From contig JAIQFS010000043.1 of assembly GCA_020073145.1 (NCBI GenBank), positions 1 through 64,000 of the forward strand: a stretch of DNA of 64,000 bases, given 5' to 3'. Shown one piece after another: positions 1 through 7,779 of the stretch. Numbering within the stretch: the stretch's first letter is position 1; every line of letters begins with the position of its first letter. The position numbers and the translations under genes were made by a program. The notes beneath the pieces are model-generated. The model ran no database searches. It was not told the origin of the DNA and was given only the letters and a program-made list of their open reading frames with translations. Source of the stretch: Terriglobia bacterium (GTDB lineage Bacteria > Acidobacteriota > Terriglobia > Bryobacterales > Bryobacteraceae).

Positions 1-1669
1 CGAAATTCTCGGGCTGTTCGCGTTCGAGCGACAACCGCGCGTCCCCCATGGTGATTTCCACCTGCGCTTTGGAGTCCGGGATGAAGTGGAATTCCGTCCG
101 CGCCAGGCGCGGCACCAGCGGGTTGATTTCGTAGAAGCGGTAGTAATCCCCGGTCCGTCCGTAGGCCGAAATGGTTCCCGTCCCCAATCCGATCACTCCC
201 ACCCGGATGGGCCCGCGCGTTTGCTTGTCCCGGATCGCCACGCCCACGCCGGTGTTGGGACCGTAGTACGTGGTGGGCAGGTCGCGCCGCGCCGGATTCA
301 GATACTCTTCGCCGTGATTGATGGTTCCGTGAGTGAGGGAGCGCACCGTATCCAGCCGCGTCGCCGGGCCGGAATCGCGCACCCGCAGCCCGCCGTAAAA
401 ATTGCGCACCAGCACGCGCGCGCCTTGCACCTCATCGCGCACCTGCAGCCCCAGATACGTCGCCAGGGCGATGGTGAGCGCCGCGGCCACCAGGGGCGCC
501 GGCTGCCGCCAGTTCTCGAACCAGGTCAGCTCCGGATCGTGTTTGAGCACCAGCACCACCAGCACCGCGGACGCCGCCATCCCGATCGGCATCTCATAAA
601 ACGCGTTAAAGAAGTGAGGCGCCACCAGGGCCACAAAGAGGCCGCCCAGCGCGCCTCCCGCCGACACCATCAGGTAGAACTGCGTCAGGTACCGCGGGTG
701 CGGCTTCAATCGCGCCAACTCCCCGTGACACACCATACAGCACGTGAACAGCCCCATGGCGAACAGCGGCAACATGATCTTGATCGGCAGATTCCCTTCC
801 TGCTCGCTCGACATGGCATACGCCATCGATCCCAACGCCACCGCCATCAGTTGCAAATAGGGCGTGCGCCGGTACCAGCCGCGCCCTTCGAAGCACAGGA
901 TGAACGAGAGCAGGTAGATGCTCAGAGGCAGGATCCACAGGAACGGAATCGCCGCGATGTTCTGCGACATGTGATTGGTGACCGCCAGCAGCATCACCGA
1001 CGCGCAGGCCGCCAGCCCCATCCAGATCCAATACTGCAGAGCCGGTGGTTTCGGCGCCGCTTCCAGTTCCGCCGGCGCTGCCACCTCTACCGCCGTCCCC
1101 GATCGGAAGGCCGTCAATCCGCAGATTGCCGCAAATACCACGTAGGCGATCGACCACATGTTGGCCTGTTCGCGCGTGGTGAATACCGGCTCGAACAGCA
1201 CCGGGTAGCTCAACAGCGCGAACATTGACCCCGCGTTCGAAAGCGCGTACAGCCGGTAGGGGATCGCACCCTTGTACCGGCGCGCGTACCAGGCCTGCAG
1301 AAGGGGCCCGGTGGTCGAAAGCAGAAAATAGGGAAGCCCCACGGTCACCGCCAGCAATCCCAGGATGCGCCACGACGGGTCTTCAATCCCGGCCGGTTTC
1401 CATGTAGCGTTGGGAAAAATCGGCAATACGGCCGCGCTGGCCAGCAACAGCGCCGCGTGCACCAGCATCTGCATCCGCGGCTTGAGGTACCGGACAATGG
1501 CGTGGGCATACAAATAGCCCAGCAGCAGCACCATCTGGAAAAAGAGCAGGCACGTGGTCCAAACCGCCGCGGAGCCCCCGAACCACGGCAGGATGATCTT
1601 GGCGATCACCGGCTGCACCTGAAATAGCAGAAACGCGCTGACGACAATCGTTAGTGCATACAGAATCAT
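1..1669 (-). CDS. Fused membrane/spermidine synthase-like protein (3' part beyond the left edge)
   Basis: The reading frame is open from an ATG at 1669 to the window edge, giving 556 residues. The N-terminus has the typical signature of fused MFS/spermidine-synthase proteins (FQVQPVIAKIILPWFGGS, then AVWTTCLLFFQ) and is followed by about ten hydrophobic segments. Near the edge the soluble part begins: VGVIGLGTGTISAYGR is a Rossmann SAM-type glycine motif and GDARLSLERE matches the polyamine-synthase core. Whether these membrane proteins really make polyamines is unknown; the family assignment is firm but the substrate is not. It lies 43 bases after gcdH on the same strand, so it may be co-transcribed. 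The end of the catalytic domain is missing from the window. Confidence 0.88.
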   Translation of the reverse strand, partial: MILYALTIVVSAFLLFQVQPVIAKIILPWFGGSAAVWTTCLLFFQMVLLLGYLYAHAIVRYLKPRMQMLVHAALLLASAAVLPIFPNATWKPAGIEDPSWRILGLLAVTVGLPYFLLSTTGPLLQAWYARRYKGAIPYRLYALSNAGSMFALLSYPVLFEPVFTTREQANMWSIAYVVFAAICGLTAFRSGTAVEVAAPAELEAAPKPPALQYWIWMGLAACASVMLLAVTNHMSQNIAAIPFLWILPLSIYLLSFILCFEGRGWYRRTPYLQLMAVALGSMAYAMSSEQEGNLPIKIMLPLFAMGLFTCCMVCHGELARLKPHPRYLTQFYLMVSAGGALGGLFVALVAPHFFNAFYEMPIGMAASAVLVVLVLKHDPELTWFENWRQPAPLVAAALTIALATYLGLQVRDEVQGARVLVRNFYGGLRVRDSGPATRLDTVRSLTHGTINHGEEYLNPARRDLPTTYYGPNTGVGVAIRDKQTRGPIRVGVIGLGTGTISAYGRTGDYYRFYEINPLVPRLARTEFHFIPDSKAQVEITMGDARLSLEREQPENF

Positions 1670-1712
1670 GTCTTGGTTTTTCCCTGGCCCCCGGCCCCTG
1701 ACCCCCAGCCGC

Positions 1713-2879
1713 TCATTGATACGCTGCCACTCCCGTGACCTTCTCTCCAATCACCAGCGCATGAATGTGGTCCGTGCCTTCGTACGTCTTGACGGTTTCC
1801 AGGTTGCAAAGGTGACGCATGATGGGATATTCATCCGTGATGCCGTTGGCCCCCAGCAGGTCGCGGCTGATCCGCGCGCAATCGAGCGCGATGGCCACAT
1901 TGTTGCGCTTGAGCATCGAGATGTGGGCCGGCTCGATCTTGCCCTGGTCCTTCAACCGCCCCGCCTGCACCGCCAGCAGTTGAGCCTTGGTGATCTCGGT
2001 GATCATCCACGCCAGTTTCTCCTGCACCAGTTGGTGCGAGGCAATCGGCCGGTCATCGAACTGCTTGCGCATCACGGCGTATTGGCGCGCGGTTTCGTAG
2101 CAGTCCATGGCCGCCCCCACCACGCCCCAGCCGATGCCGAAGCGCGCTTGCGAAAGGCAGGCCAGCGGCCCCTTCAGCCCCTTGGCGCCCGGCAGCATGG
2201 ACCGATCGTGTACCCGGCAATCCGCGAACGCGAGACTCGACGTCACCGACGCCCGCATCGACCACTTCCCGTGAATATCCGACGTCGTAAATCCAGGCGT
2301 GCCCCGCTCCACGAGGAACCCGCGGATGCCATCCTCGGTGCGAGCCCACACCACCGCCACATCCGCCAGCGTTCCGTTGGTGATCCAGGTCTTCTCGCCG
2401 TTGAGGACCCACGCGCCGCCGTCCTTCACCGCGCGCGTCCGCATGCCGGCCGGGTTCGACCCGAAATCCGGCTCGGTCAGCCCAAAGCACCCCACCGCTT
2501 TCCCGCTCTGCAGGGCGGGCAGCCAGCGCTGCTTCTGCTCCTCCGACCCGTAGGCATGAATCGGGTACATCACCAGCGCGCCCTGCACCGATACGAAACT
2601 GCGCACCCCCGAATCAACGCGCTCGAGTTCCTGCATGATGAGCCCATACTCCACGTTGCTCATTCCCGCGCAGCCGTAGCCCTCGAGATTCGCGCCCAGA
2701 AAGCCAAGTTCGGCCATCTCCGGAATCAGCTCGCGCGGAAAGCGCGCATCGCGGAAGCAGTCGCGGATGAGCGGCAGCACCCGCTCGTCGGCGAAGCGCC
2801 GCGCCGTCTGCCGCACCAGCAGCTCCTGTTCGCTGAAGAGCGAATCCACCGCGAAAAAGTCGACGCCCCGGAACGGCAT
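1713..2879 (-). CDS. gcdH: Glutaryl-CoA dehydrogenase (acyl-CoA dehydrogenase family)
   Basis: This is a 388-residue flavoprotein that oxidises and decarboxylates glutaryl-CoA to crotonyl-CoA in lysine/tryptophan/aromatic breakdown and passes electrons to ETF. Evidence is full-length similarity to the family: CFGLTEPDFGSNP (substrate/FAD loop), WVLNGEKTWITNG, and the C-terminal KTYEGTDHIHALVIG, whose glutamate is the catalytic base in this family. Length is normal (about 390). I chose the ATG at 2879 because AGAGG lies ten bases upstream; a GTG at 2906 would add nine residues. The membrane Fe-S oxidoreductase at 25194-27074 is a candidate downstream electron acceptor of ETF, but it is not adjacent. 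Confidence 0.9.
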   Translation of the reverse strand: MPFRGVDFFAVDSLFSEQELLVRQTARRFADERVLPLIRDCFRDARFPRELIPEMAELGFLGANLEGYGCAGMSNVEYGLIMQELERVDSGVRSFVSVQGALVMYPIHAYGSEEQKQRWLPALQSGKAVGCFGLTEPDFGSNPAGMRTRAVKDGGAWVLNGEKTWITNGTLADVAVVWARTEDGIRGFLVERGTPGFTTSDIHGKWSMRASVTSSLAFADCRVHDRSMLPGAKGLKGPLACLSQARFGIGWGVVGAAMDCYETARQYAVMRKQFDDRPIASHQLVQEKLAWMITEITKAQLLAVQAGRLKDQGKIEPAHISMLKRNNVAIALDCARISRDLLGANGITDEYPIMRHLCNLETVKTYEGTDHIHALVIGEKVTGVAAYQ

Positions 2880-2997
2880 AGATTCGTAACCTCTATATTT
2901 GAACACGAAATTTCGCGCTCCCCGCCCCTCAGCCGAAAGGCGCGCCGAGCTCGCTTCCGCAGCGCCTCCGCGGAGGAAGTGCTACCCTTGAGGCACC

Positions 2998-3135
2998 ATG
3001 TCAGCCATCAACGGAGACAAAGCGCGATTCCACCGCGAACGCAAGAGCAAGCTGGCGCGGCGCGAGCGGAGCCAATTGCTGCGGAAGAAATTGAGCGGTA
3101 AGCCGGCCGCAAGTCCCAAGGGCGGTTCGCTCTAA
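2998..3135 (+). CDS. 45-residue basic protein, conserved small protein of unknown function
   Basis: A 45-codon frame starts MSAINGDKARFHRERKSK and continues with alternating Arg/Lys runs to PKGGSL. It has no signal peptide or membrane segment and a very high positive charge, so a nucleic-acid or ribosome partner is conceivable. I recall very similar short proteins (MSAINGDK followed by R/K-rich sequence) scattered through Acidobacteriota genomes, which is why I call it a gene despite its size; I could not run a search. It is divergent from gcdH (91-base gap) and convergent with pyrE. No function should be assigned. Confidence 0.7.
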   Translation: MSAINGDKARFHRERKSKLARRERSQLLRKKLSGKPAASPKGGSL

Positions 3136-3165
3136 AGCCGGTTCGCTCTTGAGCGAGGATCGGAG

Positions 3166-3768
3166 CTAGCGGCGCGAGGCGCCCGTCAATGCGGGATCGG
3201 ACTGGCCATCACCCTGCTCCTTCAGTTCGTCGAGCGTGAAGATGCAGTCGAGCAGGCAATCCTGAGCGGCCAAATTCTGGGCCGCGCCCATCTGACGATC
3301 CACCAGGCACACGGCCCCCAGAACGCGCATTCCCGCCTGCCGGGCGTTGTCGATGGCCGTGATCGTCGACCCGCCGGTGGTGCACACGTCATCGATAATC
3401 ACCACTGCCACTCCCTCGGTGGGAGCGAGACCCTCCACGAACTTCATGGTCCCGTGCTTCTTCGGTTCCTTGCGGACCACAAACGCATCGAGCGGCCGAT
3501 CCGTGGCAGCGCTCTCGTGGGCAATGGCCATACCGATGGGATCGGCGCCGAGCGTCAAGCCTCCGACCGCCGCGGGATGCCAGCCGCGCTCCGCCATCTT
3601 CTCGAGAAACAGCCGCCCGATGAGCGGCATGGCCGCCGCCTTGCAGGTGGTCAGCTTGGCGTCCACATAGACGCTGCTGGTTTGGCCTGACACCAGCTTG
3701 AATTCCCCGAAGCGCACGGAGTGCTGCCGTAGCAGGGCTTTGAGTTGTTCGCGGTCGGGATGAGCCAT
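3166..3768 (-). CDS. pyrE: Orotate phosphoribosyltransferase
   Basis: This 200-residue enzyme joins orotate and PRPP to give OMP in pyrimidine synthesis. The PRPP-binding motif VVIIDDVCTTGGST is clear at about residues 123-136, and VRKEPKKHG carries the catalytic-loop lysines typical of OPRTases. I start at the ATG at 3768 (MAHPDREQ); an upstream in-frame codon at 3801 would run back into dnaE. dnaE ends at 3782, only 13 bases upstream on the same strand, so dnaE-pyrE form one transcription unit. The last ~15 residues (GQSDPALTGASRR) look like a lineage-specific tail. Confidence 0.92.
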   Translation of the reverse strand: MAHPDREQLKALLRQHSVRFGEFKLVSGQTSSVYVDAKLTTCKAAAMPLIGRLFLEKMAERGWHPAAVGGLTLGADPIGMAIAHESAATDRPLDAFVVRKEPKKHGTMKFVEGLAPTEGVAVVIIDDVCTTGGSTITAIDNARQAGMRVLGAVCLVDRQMGAAQNLAAQDCLLDCIFTLDELKEQGDGQSDPALTGASRR

Positions 3769-3781
3769 GGCTGGTTCCAGT

Positions 3782-6700
3782 TTACCCCGCCACCTTCTCA
3801 ATCGCTTCCGGACCGCAGATCTCTTCCACTACGGCGCGGAATTCCTTGTCGGGCTTCACCTTGGCCGCCACGTCCAGCATCACAGAAAACTCCCGCGGCA
3901 ACTCCAGCCGCAACCGCACCTGCGTATCTCCCGGCTTGCGCTTGAACAAATCCTCCAGCGCCTGCGCCTTGTCGGCCTTCCCATTTTTTCCCAGCCACAC
4001 CCGGATCGCGATCACCGCCGGCAGATCCACTCGCGCGTTGTCCAGCGTCACGATGTCCTGAATGGAAATCTTCGGCCGCGCGTTCTCTTCGGGCTCGAGC
4101 GCCAGGCCGCGCACCAGCACTGCCCGGTCTTCCACGATTTCCGGCGCCAGCCGCTCATAGCTGGTCGTGAAGACCATCGCTTCCACGGAACCGCTCCGGT
4201 CCTCCAGCGTCAGCGCCACCCACGGCTTGCCCTCGCGGTTGCGCTTGCGCGTGATTGCGGTCAGCACCCCGCACAACGAGACCTCCGCGCCTTTGCTCAG
4301 CCCTTCCAGAGTGGAACTGTCGTGCGTCGCCAGGTCGGTGATCTTATCGGCGTAGCGGTCGAGCGGATGCCCGGTCACCCAGAACCCCAGCATCTCTTTT
4401 TCGCCCGCGAGCTTCTCTTTATCGATCCATTCGGGCACGTTGGGCAGCGGCGCCGCGTGCGATTCGTCAGGACCGTGCGCTTCGCCGAATAACCCCTCCT
4501 GCCCGCTGGCGCGGTCGCGTTGGGAGCGTTGGCCGCCCTCCATCGCGCCTTCCACCACCGCCATCTTTTGCGAGCGCGTCCCCTCCAGCGTGTCCATGGC
4601 GCCGGCCTTGATCAGGCTCTCGATCATCCGGCGGTTCACGGCGCCAGTGTCCACCTTCTCGCAAAACTGGTGCAGCGAGTGGAATCGCCCCACTTCCTCC
4701 CGCGCCCGCGCCACCGCTTCCACCGCCGACTGCCCTACGTTCTTCACCGCCCCCATGCCGAAACGAATGGCGTGGTCGCCATCGGGCGTAAAACTCCACT
4801 CGCTCGCGTTCACATCCGGAGGCAGAATCTGGATGTTCATCTCGCGGCACTCGTTGATGTACTTCACCACCTTGGCCGTGTTGCCGGTTTCCGAGGTCAG
4901 CAGCGCCGCCAGGAAATCCACCGGGTAGTGCGCCTTCAGATACGCCGTCACGTACGCCAGGTAGGCATAGGCCGCCGAGTGCGATTTGTTGAATCCGTAG
5001 CCGGCGAACTGCTCCATCAGGTCGAAAATCTTTTCGATCTTCTTCTGCGGGAAGCCGCGCTCGAGCGCGCCTTTCACAAAGCGCTCGCGCTGCTGCGCCA
5101 TCTCCTCGGCCTTCTTCTTGCCCATGGCGCGGCGCAACAGGTCGGCATCGCCCAGCGAATAGCCGGCCAGGCGGTTGGAGATCTGCATCACCTGTTCCTG
5201 ATACACGATGACGCCGTAGGTCTCTTCCAGCAGCTCTTTCAGTTCCGGCAGGTCGTACTGCACCGCGCGCCGCCCCCACTTGCGCTCGATGAAGTCGTCG
5301 ATCATCCCGCCCTGGATCGGCCCCGGCCGGTAGAGCGCGTTCAGCGCCGTCAGGTCCTCGATGCGGCTCGGCTGGTAGCGCCGCAGGATGTCGCGCATGC
5401 CGGGCGATTCAAACTGGAAGACCCCGCTAGTGAGACCCTTTCCGAAAATTTCGTAGGTCTTTGGATCGTCGAGCCGCAGCTCTTCCGGATTGAGCTTCAC
5501 GTTGTGCCGCTTATCGATCAGCCGCAGCGCGTCTTCGATCAGCGTGAGCGTGGTTAGCCCCAAGAAGTCCATCTTCAGGAGCTGCAGCTTCTCGAGCCCG
5601 TTCATGTCGAACTGCGTCACAATTTCGTCGCGGTTCGTCTTGTACAGCGGTACCAGCTCCTGGAGCGGTTGCGGCGAAATCACCACGCCGGCCGCGTGCA
5701 CCGAGCAGTTGCGCGCCAGCCCCTCCAGGCGCCGCGCGACTTGCAGGATGTCCGCCACCCGCGGGTCGCGCTTGGCCGCCTCGTCGAAGCCCGGCTCCTG
5801 CTTCATCGCTTCATCGAGCGAGATGTTCAAGACGTTGGGCACCATCTTGGTCAGCCGCTCCACATCCGCGAACGGCAGTTCCAGCACGCGCCCCACATCC
5901 TTAATGGCCGCGCGCGCGCCCAACGTATTAAAGGTGATGATCTGCGCCACCTGCTCGCGGCCGTATTTTTCGGTGACGTACTGAATCACCTCGCCGCGCC
6001 GGTTCATGCAGAAGTCGATATCGATATCGGGCATGCTGATGCGCTCGGGATTGAGAAAGCGCTCGAACAGCAGCCCGTACTGCAGCGGATCGATATCGGT
6101 GATCGACATCGCGTACCCCACCAGCGAACCCGCTGCCGACCCGCGCCCCGGCCCCACCGGAATCCCTTTGCTCTTGGCGTACCGGATGAAGTCCCAGACA
6201 ATCAGAAAATATCCGGAGAATTTCATCTTCTGGATCATCTGAATTTCGCGATCCAACCGCTCCGCGTACTCCGGCAGGTCGTGCTTCAGCATTCCCTGCG
6301 CGCGCAACGCTTCCAGGCGGGGCCGGCGCTTTTCGAAACCTTCTCGCGCCACGTACTCGAAGTAAGTGTCGGTGGAGTGCGTTTGCGGCACGTCGAACTT
6401 CGGAAACGGCTCCTTGACCTTTTCCAGCTTGACCTGGCACCGCTGCGCGATCTCCCACGTCCGGTCCACCGCGTCTTCCAGCTCGCCGAACAGCTCCAGC
6501 ATCTCCGCGCGCGACTTCAGGTAAAAGTCCGGCGAATTCCACCGCATCCGGTTCGGGTCGCTTAAAAACTTCCCCGTCTGGATGCACATCAGCAACTCGT
6601 GCGCCCGCGCATCGTCCTTGCGCAGATAGTGCGAATCGTTGGTCGCGACCAGGGGCAGCCCGGTCTCCTGCGACAGCCGGTTCAGTTCCGGCGTCAGCCG

Positions 6701-7249
6701 CTTGTCCTGCTCCAGGTGATGGTCCTGCACTTCGAGGAAAAAGTTGTTCTTCCCGAAGACATCGGAATAGGTGTGCGCGAGCCGCTTGGCGTCCGCGTAC
6801 TGATCGGCCAGCAGGGTCTCCGCGAGGTGCCCGCGCAAGCAGGCCGAGAGTGCGATCAACCCCTCGGAATGCTGCGAGAGCAAATCCAAATCAATGCGCG
6901 GCTTGTAATAGAACCCCTCCAGGTACCCGGTCGAGACCAGCTTGATGAGGTTCTTATACCCCTGCTGGTTCTCGCACAGCAGCACCAGGTGGTTGTAGCG
7001 GTCCGTATCCGACCGCGTCTTGTGCCCCTTTTGCGAAACATAGACCTCGCACCCGATCACCGGATGCACGCCCTTGGCCTTGGCCGCGTTATAGAACTTG
7101 ACCGCGCCGAACAGGTTGCCGTGATCGGTCATGGCCACCGCCGGCATTTTCTGCTCGACCGCGATGTCCATCAACTGGTCGATATCGCAAGCCCCGTCGA
7201 GCAGCGAATAATCCGTGTGGCAATGCAGGTGAACAAACGGCGACGCCAT
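3782..7249 (-). CDS. dnaE: DNA polymerase III alpha subunit
   Basis: This 1155-residue protein is the replicative DNA polymerase. Domains in order: PHP domain at residues 1-210 (LHCHTDYSLLDG, MTDHGNLFG, with the metal-binding histidines retained), palm/catalytic core with GPGRGSAAGSLVGYAM at about 370 and the catalytic PDIDIDFC at about 409, the finger region (NKSHSAAYAYLAYVTAYLKAHYP is spread over about 765-787), helix-hairpin-helix, and a C-terminal OB-fold (CGVLTAITRKRNREGKPW). Length matches DnaE1-type enzymes (1150-1180). It is the upstream gene of pyrE. The 530-base region in front holds a degenerate repeat rather than another gene. Confidence 0.97.
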   Translation of the reverse strand: MASPFVHLHCHTDYSLLDGACDIDQLMDIAVEQKMPAVAMTDHGNLFGAVKFYNAAKAKGVHPVIGCEVYVSQKGHKTRSDTDRYNHLVLLCENQQGYKNLIKLVSTGYLEGFYYKPRIDLDLLSQHSEGLIALSACLRGHLAETLLADQYADAKRLAHTYSDVFGKNNFFLEVQDHHLEQDKRLTPELNRLSQETGLPLVATNDSHYLRKDDARAHELLMCIQTGKFLSDPNRMRWNSPDFYLKSRAEMLELFGELEDAVDRTWEIAQRCQVKLEKVKEPFPKFDVPQTHSTDTYFEYVAREGFEKRRPRLEALRAQGMLKHDLPEYAERLDREIQMIQKMKFSGYFLIVWDFIRYAKSKGIPVGPGRGSAAGSLVGYAMSITDIDPLQYGLLFERFLNPERISMPDIDIDFCMNRRGEVIQYVTEKYGREQVAQIITFNTLGARAAIKDVGRVLELPFADVERLTKMVPNVLNISLDEAMKQEPGFDEAAKRDPRVADILQVARRLEGLARNCSVHAAGVVISPQPLQELVPLYKTNRDEIVTQFDMNGLEKLQLLKMDFLGLTTLTLIEDALRLIDKRHNVKLNPEELRLDDPKTYEIFGKGLTSGVFQFESPGMRDILRRYQPSRIEDLTALNALYRPGPIQGGMIDDFIERKWGRRAVQYDLPELKELLEETYGVIVYQEQVMQISNRLAGYSLGDADLLRRAMGKKKAEEMAQQRERFVKGALERGFPQKKIEKIFDLMEQFAGYGFNKSHSAAYAYLAYVTAYLKAHYPVDFLAALLTSETGNTAKVVKYINECREMNIQILPPDVNASEWSFTPDGDHAIRFGMGAVKNVGQSAVEAVARAREEVGRFHSLHQFCEKVDTGAVNRRMIESLIKAGAMDTLEGTRSQKMAVVEGAMEGGQRSQRDRASGQEGLFGEAHGPDESHAAPLPNVPEWIDKEKLAGEKEMLGFWVTGHPLDRYADKITDLATHDSSTLEGLSKGAEVSLCGVLTAITRKRNREGKPWVALTLEDRSGSVEAMVFTTSYERLAPEIVEDRAVLVRGLALEPEENARPKISIQDIVTLDNARVDLPAVIAIRVWLGKNGKADKAQALEDLFKRKPGDTQVRLRLELPREFSVMLDVAAKVKPDKEFRAVVEEICGPEAIEKVAG

Positions 7250-7779
7250 GGCGACACTTTCCGGGGAGGCGGGACACTTTCATTTTGTCACAGCATCCTT
7301 GCGGAACAAACCCGATTCAGCGCCGAAGCCGCGCCGCGAGGAAAAATACGAAACGAACCCATTTGGGCGTCGTGTTCGGAGAAGGAACCAGCTTCTTTTG
7401 TTTCTCCGGCCGCGCGCCCCGGGGGTTGCAATACGAAACGAACCCATTTCGACCGCGCGGTTAGGCAACACCCTGGTTTTGTGGCGCTTGCCGCGTGATC
7501 GGCGGGTTTGCGAAACGAAGCCATCGAAGGGAGTCGGTCTGCGGGATCCGCAGGCTGATCTCAGGATAGCGTGGCGACTTGAGCGGGTTGGCGTAAATCA
7601 TTGAACTGACACGCACGAGGCCTGGTGAACGCAAAGGTCTCGCGTTTGCGGCCGCCATGTTCTCCGAAATCGGCTACGGTGAGCCGTCCGCAAATCGCGT
7701 GGGGGCGTTACCGCCGGCCGGGCGCAGCCAAGGGCTGGTTCGCTCGCTTCCGCAAACGAGCCAGCCCAAGCTTGGCTCG
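7250..7779. other. Gene-free spacer between dnaE and the TonB-dependent receptor
   Basis: I find no convincing gene in these 530 bases. It contains several copies of a short degenerate DNA repeat (separate entry). It also carries the dnaE promoter on the minus side and the 3' flank of the receptor gene. The short open frames here are not consistent between repeat copies, so I do not call a protein. Confidence 0.6.
7302..7526. repeat. Degenerate interspersed repeat, core GAAACGAACCCATTT
   Basis: Two identical 20-base copies (AATACGAAACGAACCCATTT) occur at 7345-7364 and 7430-7449. Weaker relatives are GGAACAAACCCGATT at about 7303-7317 and GCGAAACGAAGCCATCG at 7510-7526. Spacing is roughly 45, 85 and 80 bases. 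The two perfect copies are 85 bases apart, which is not a multiple of three, so they read as different peptides (ETNPF versus RNEPI). The unit is therefore conserved as DNA, not as protein. I recall similar 'NEPN/ETNPF' repeat clusters between genes in Planctomycetes and Acidobacteriota; their function is unknown. Confidence 0.7.

Noticed and set aside
2906-2915. Palindrome CGAAATTTCG near the start of gcdH
   Set aside because: It is perfect but only ten bases and lies upstream of the chosen start with no second copy; chance occurrence is plausible.
7248-7604. A plus-strand 118-codon frame containing ETNPF- and RNEPI-like peptides
   Set aside because: The underlying DNA repeats are not in the same frame relative to each other, so the peptide similarity follows from the DNA repeat rather than from a protein repeat.
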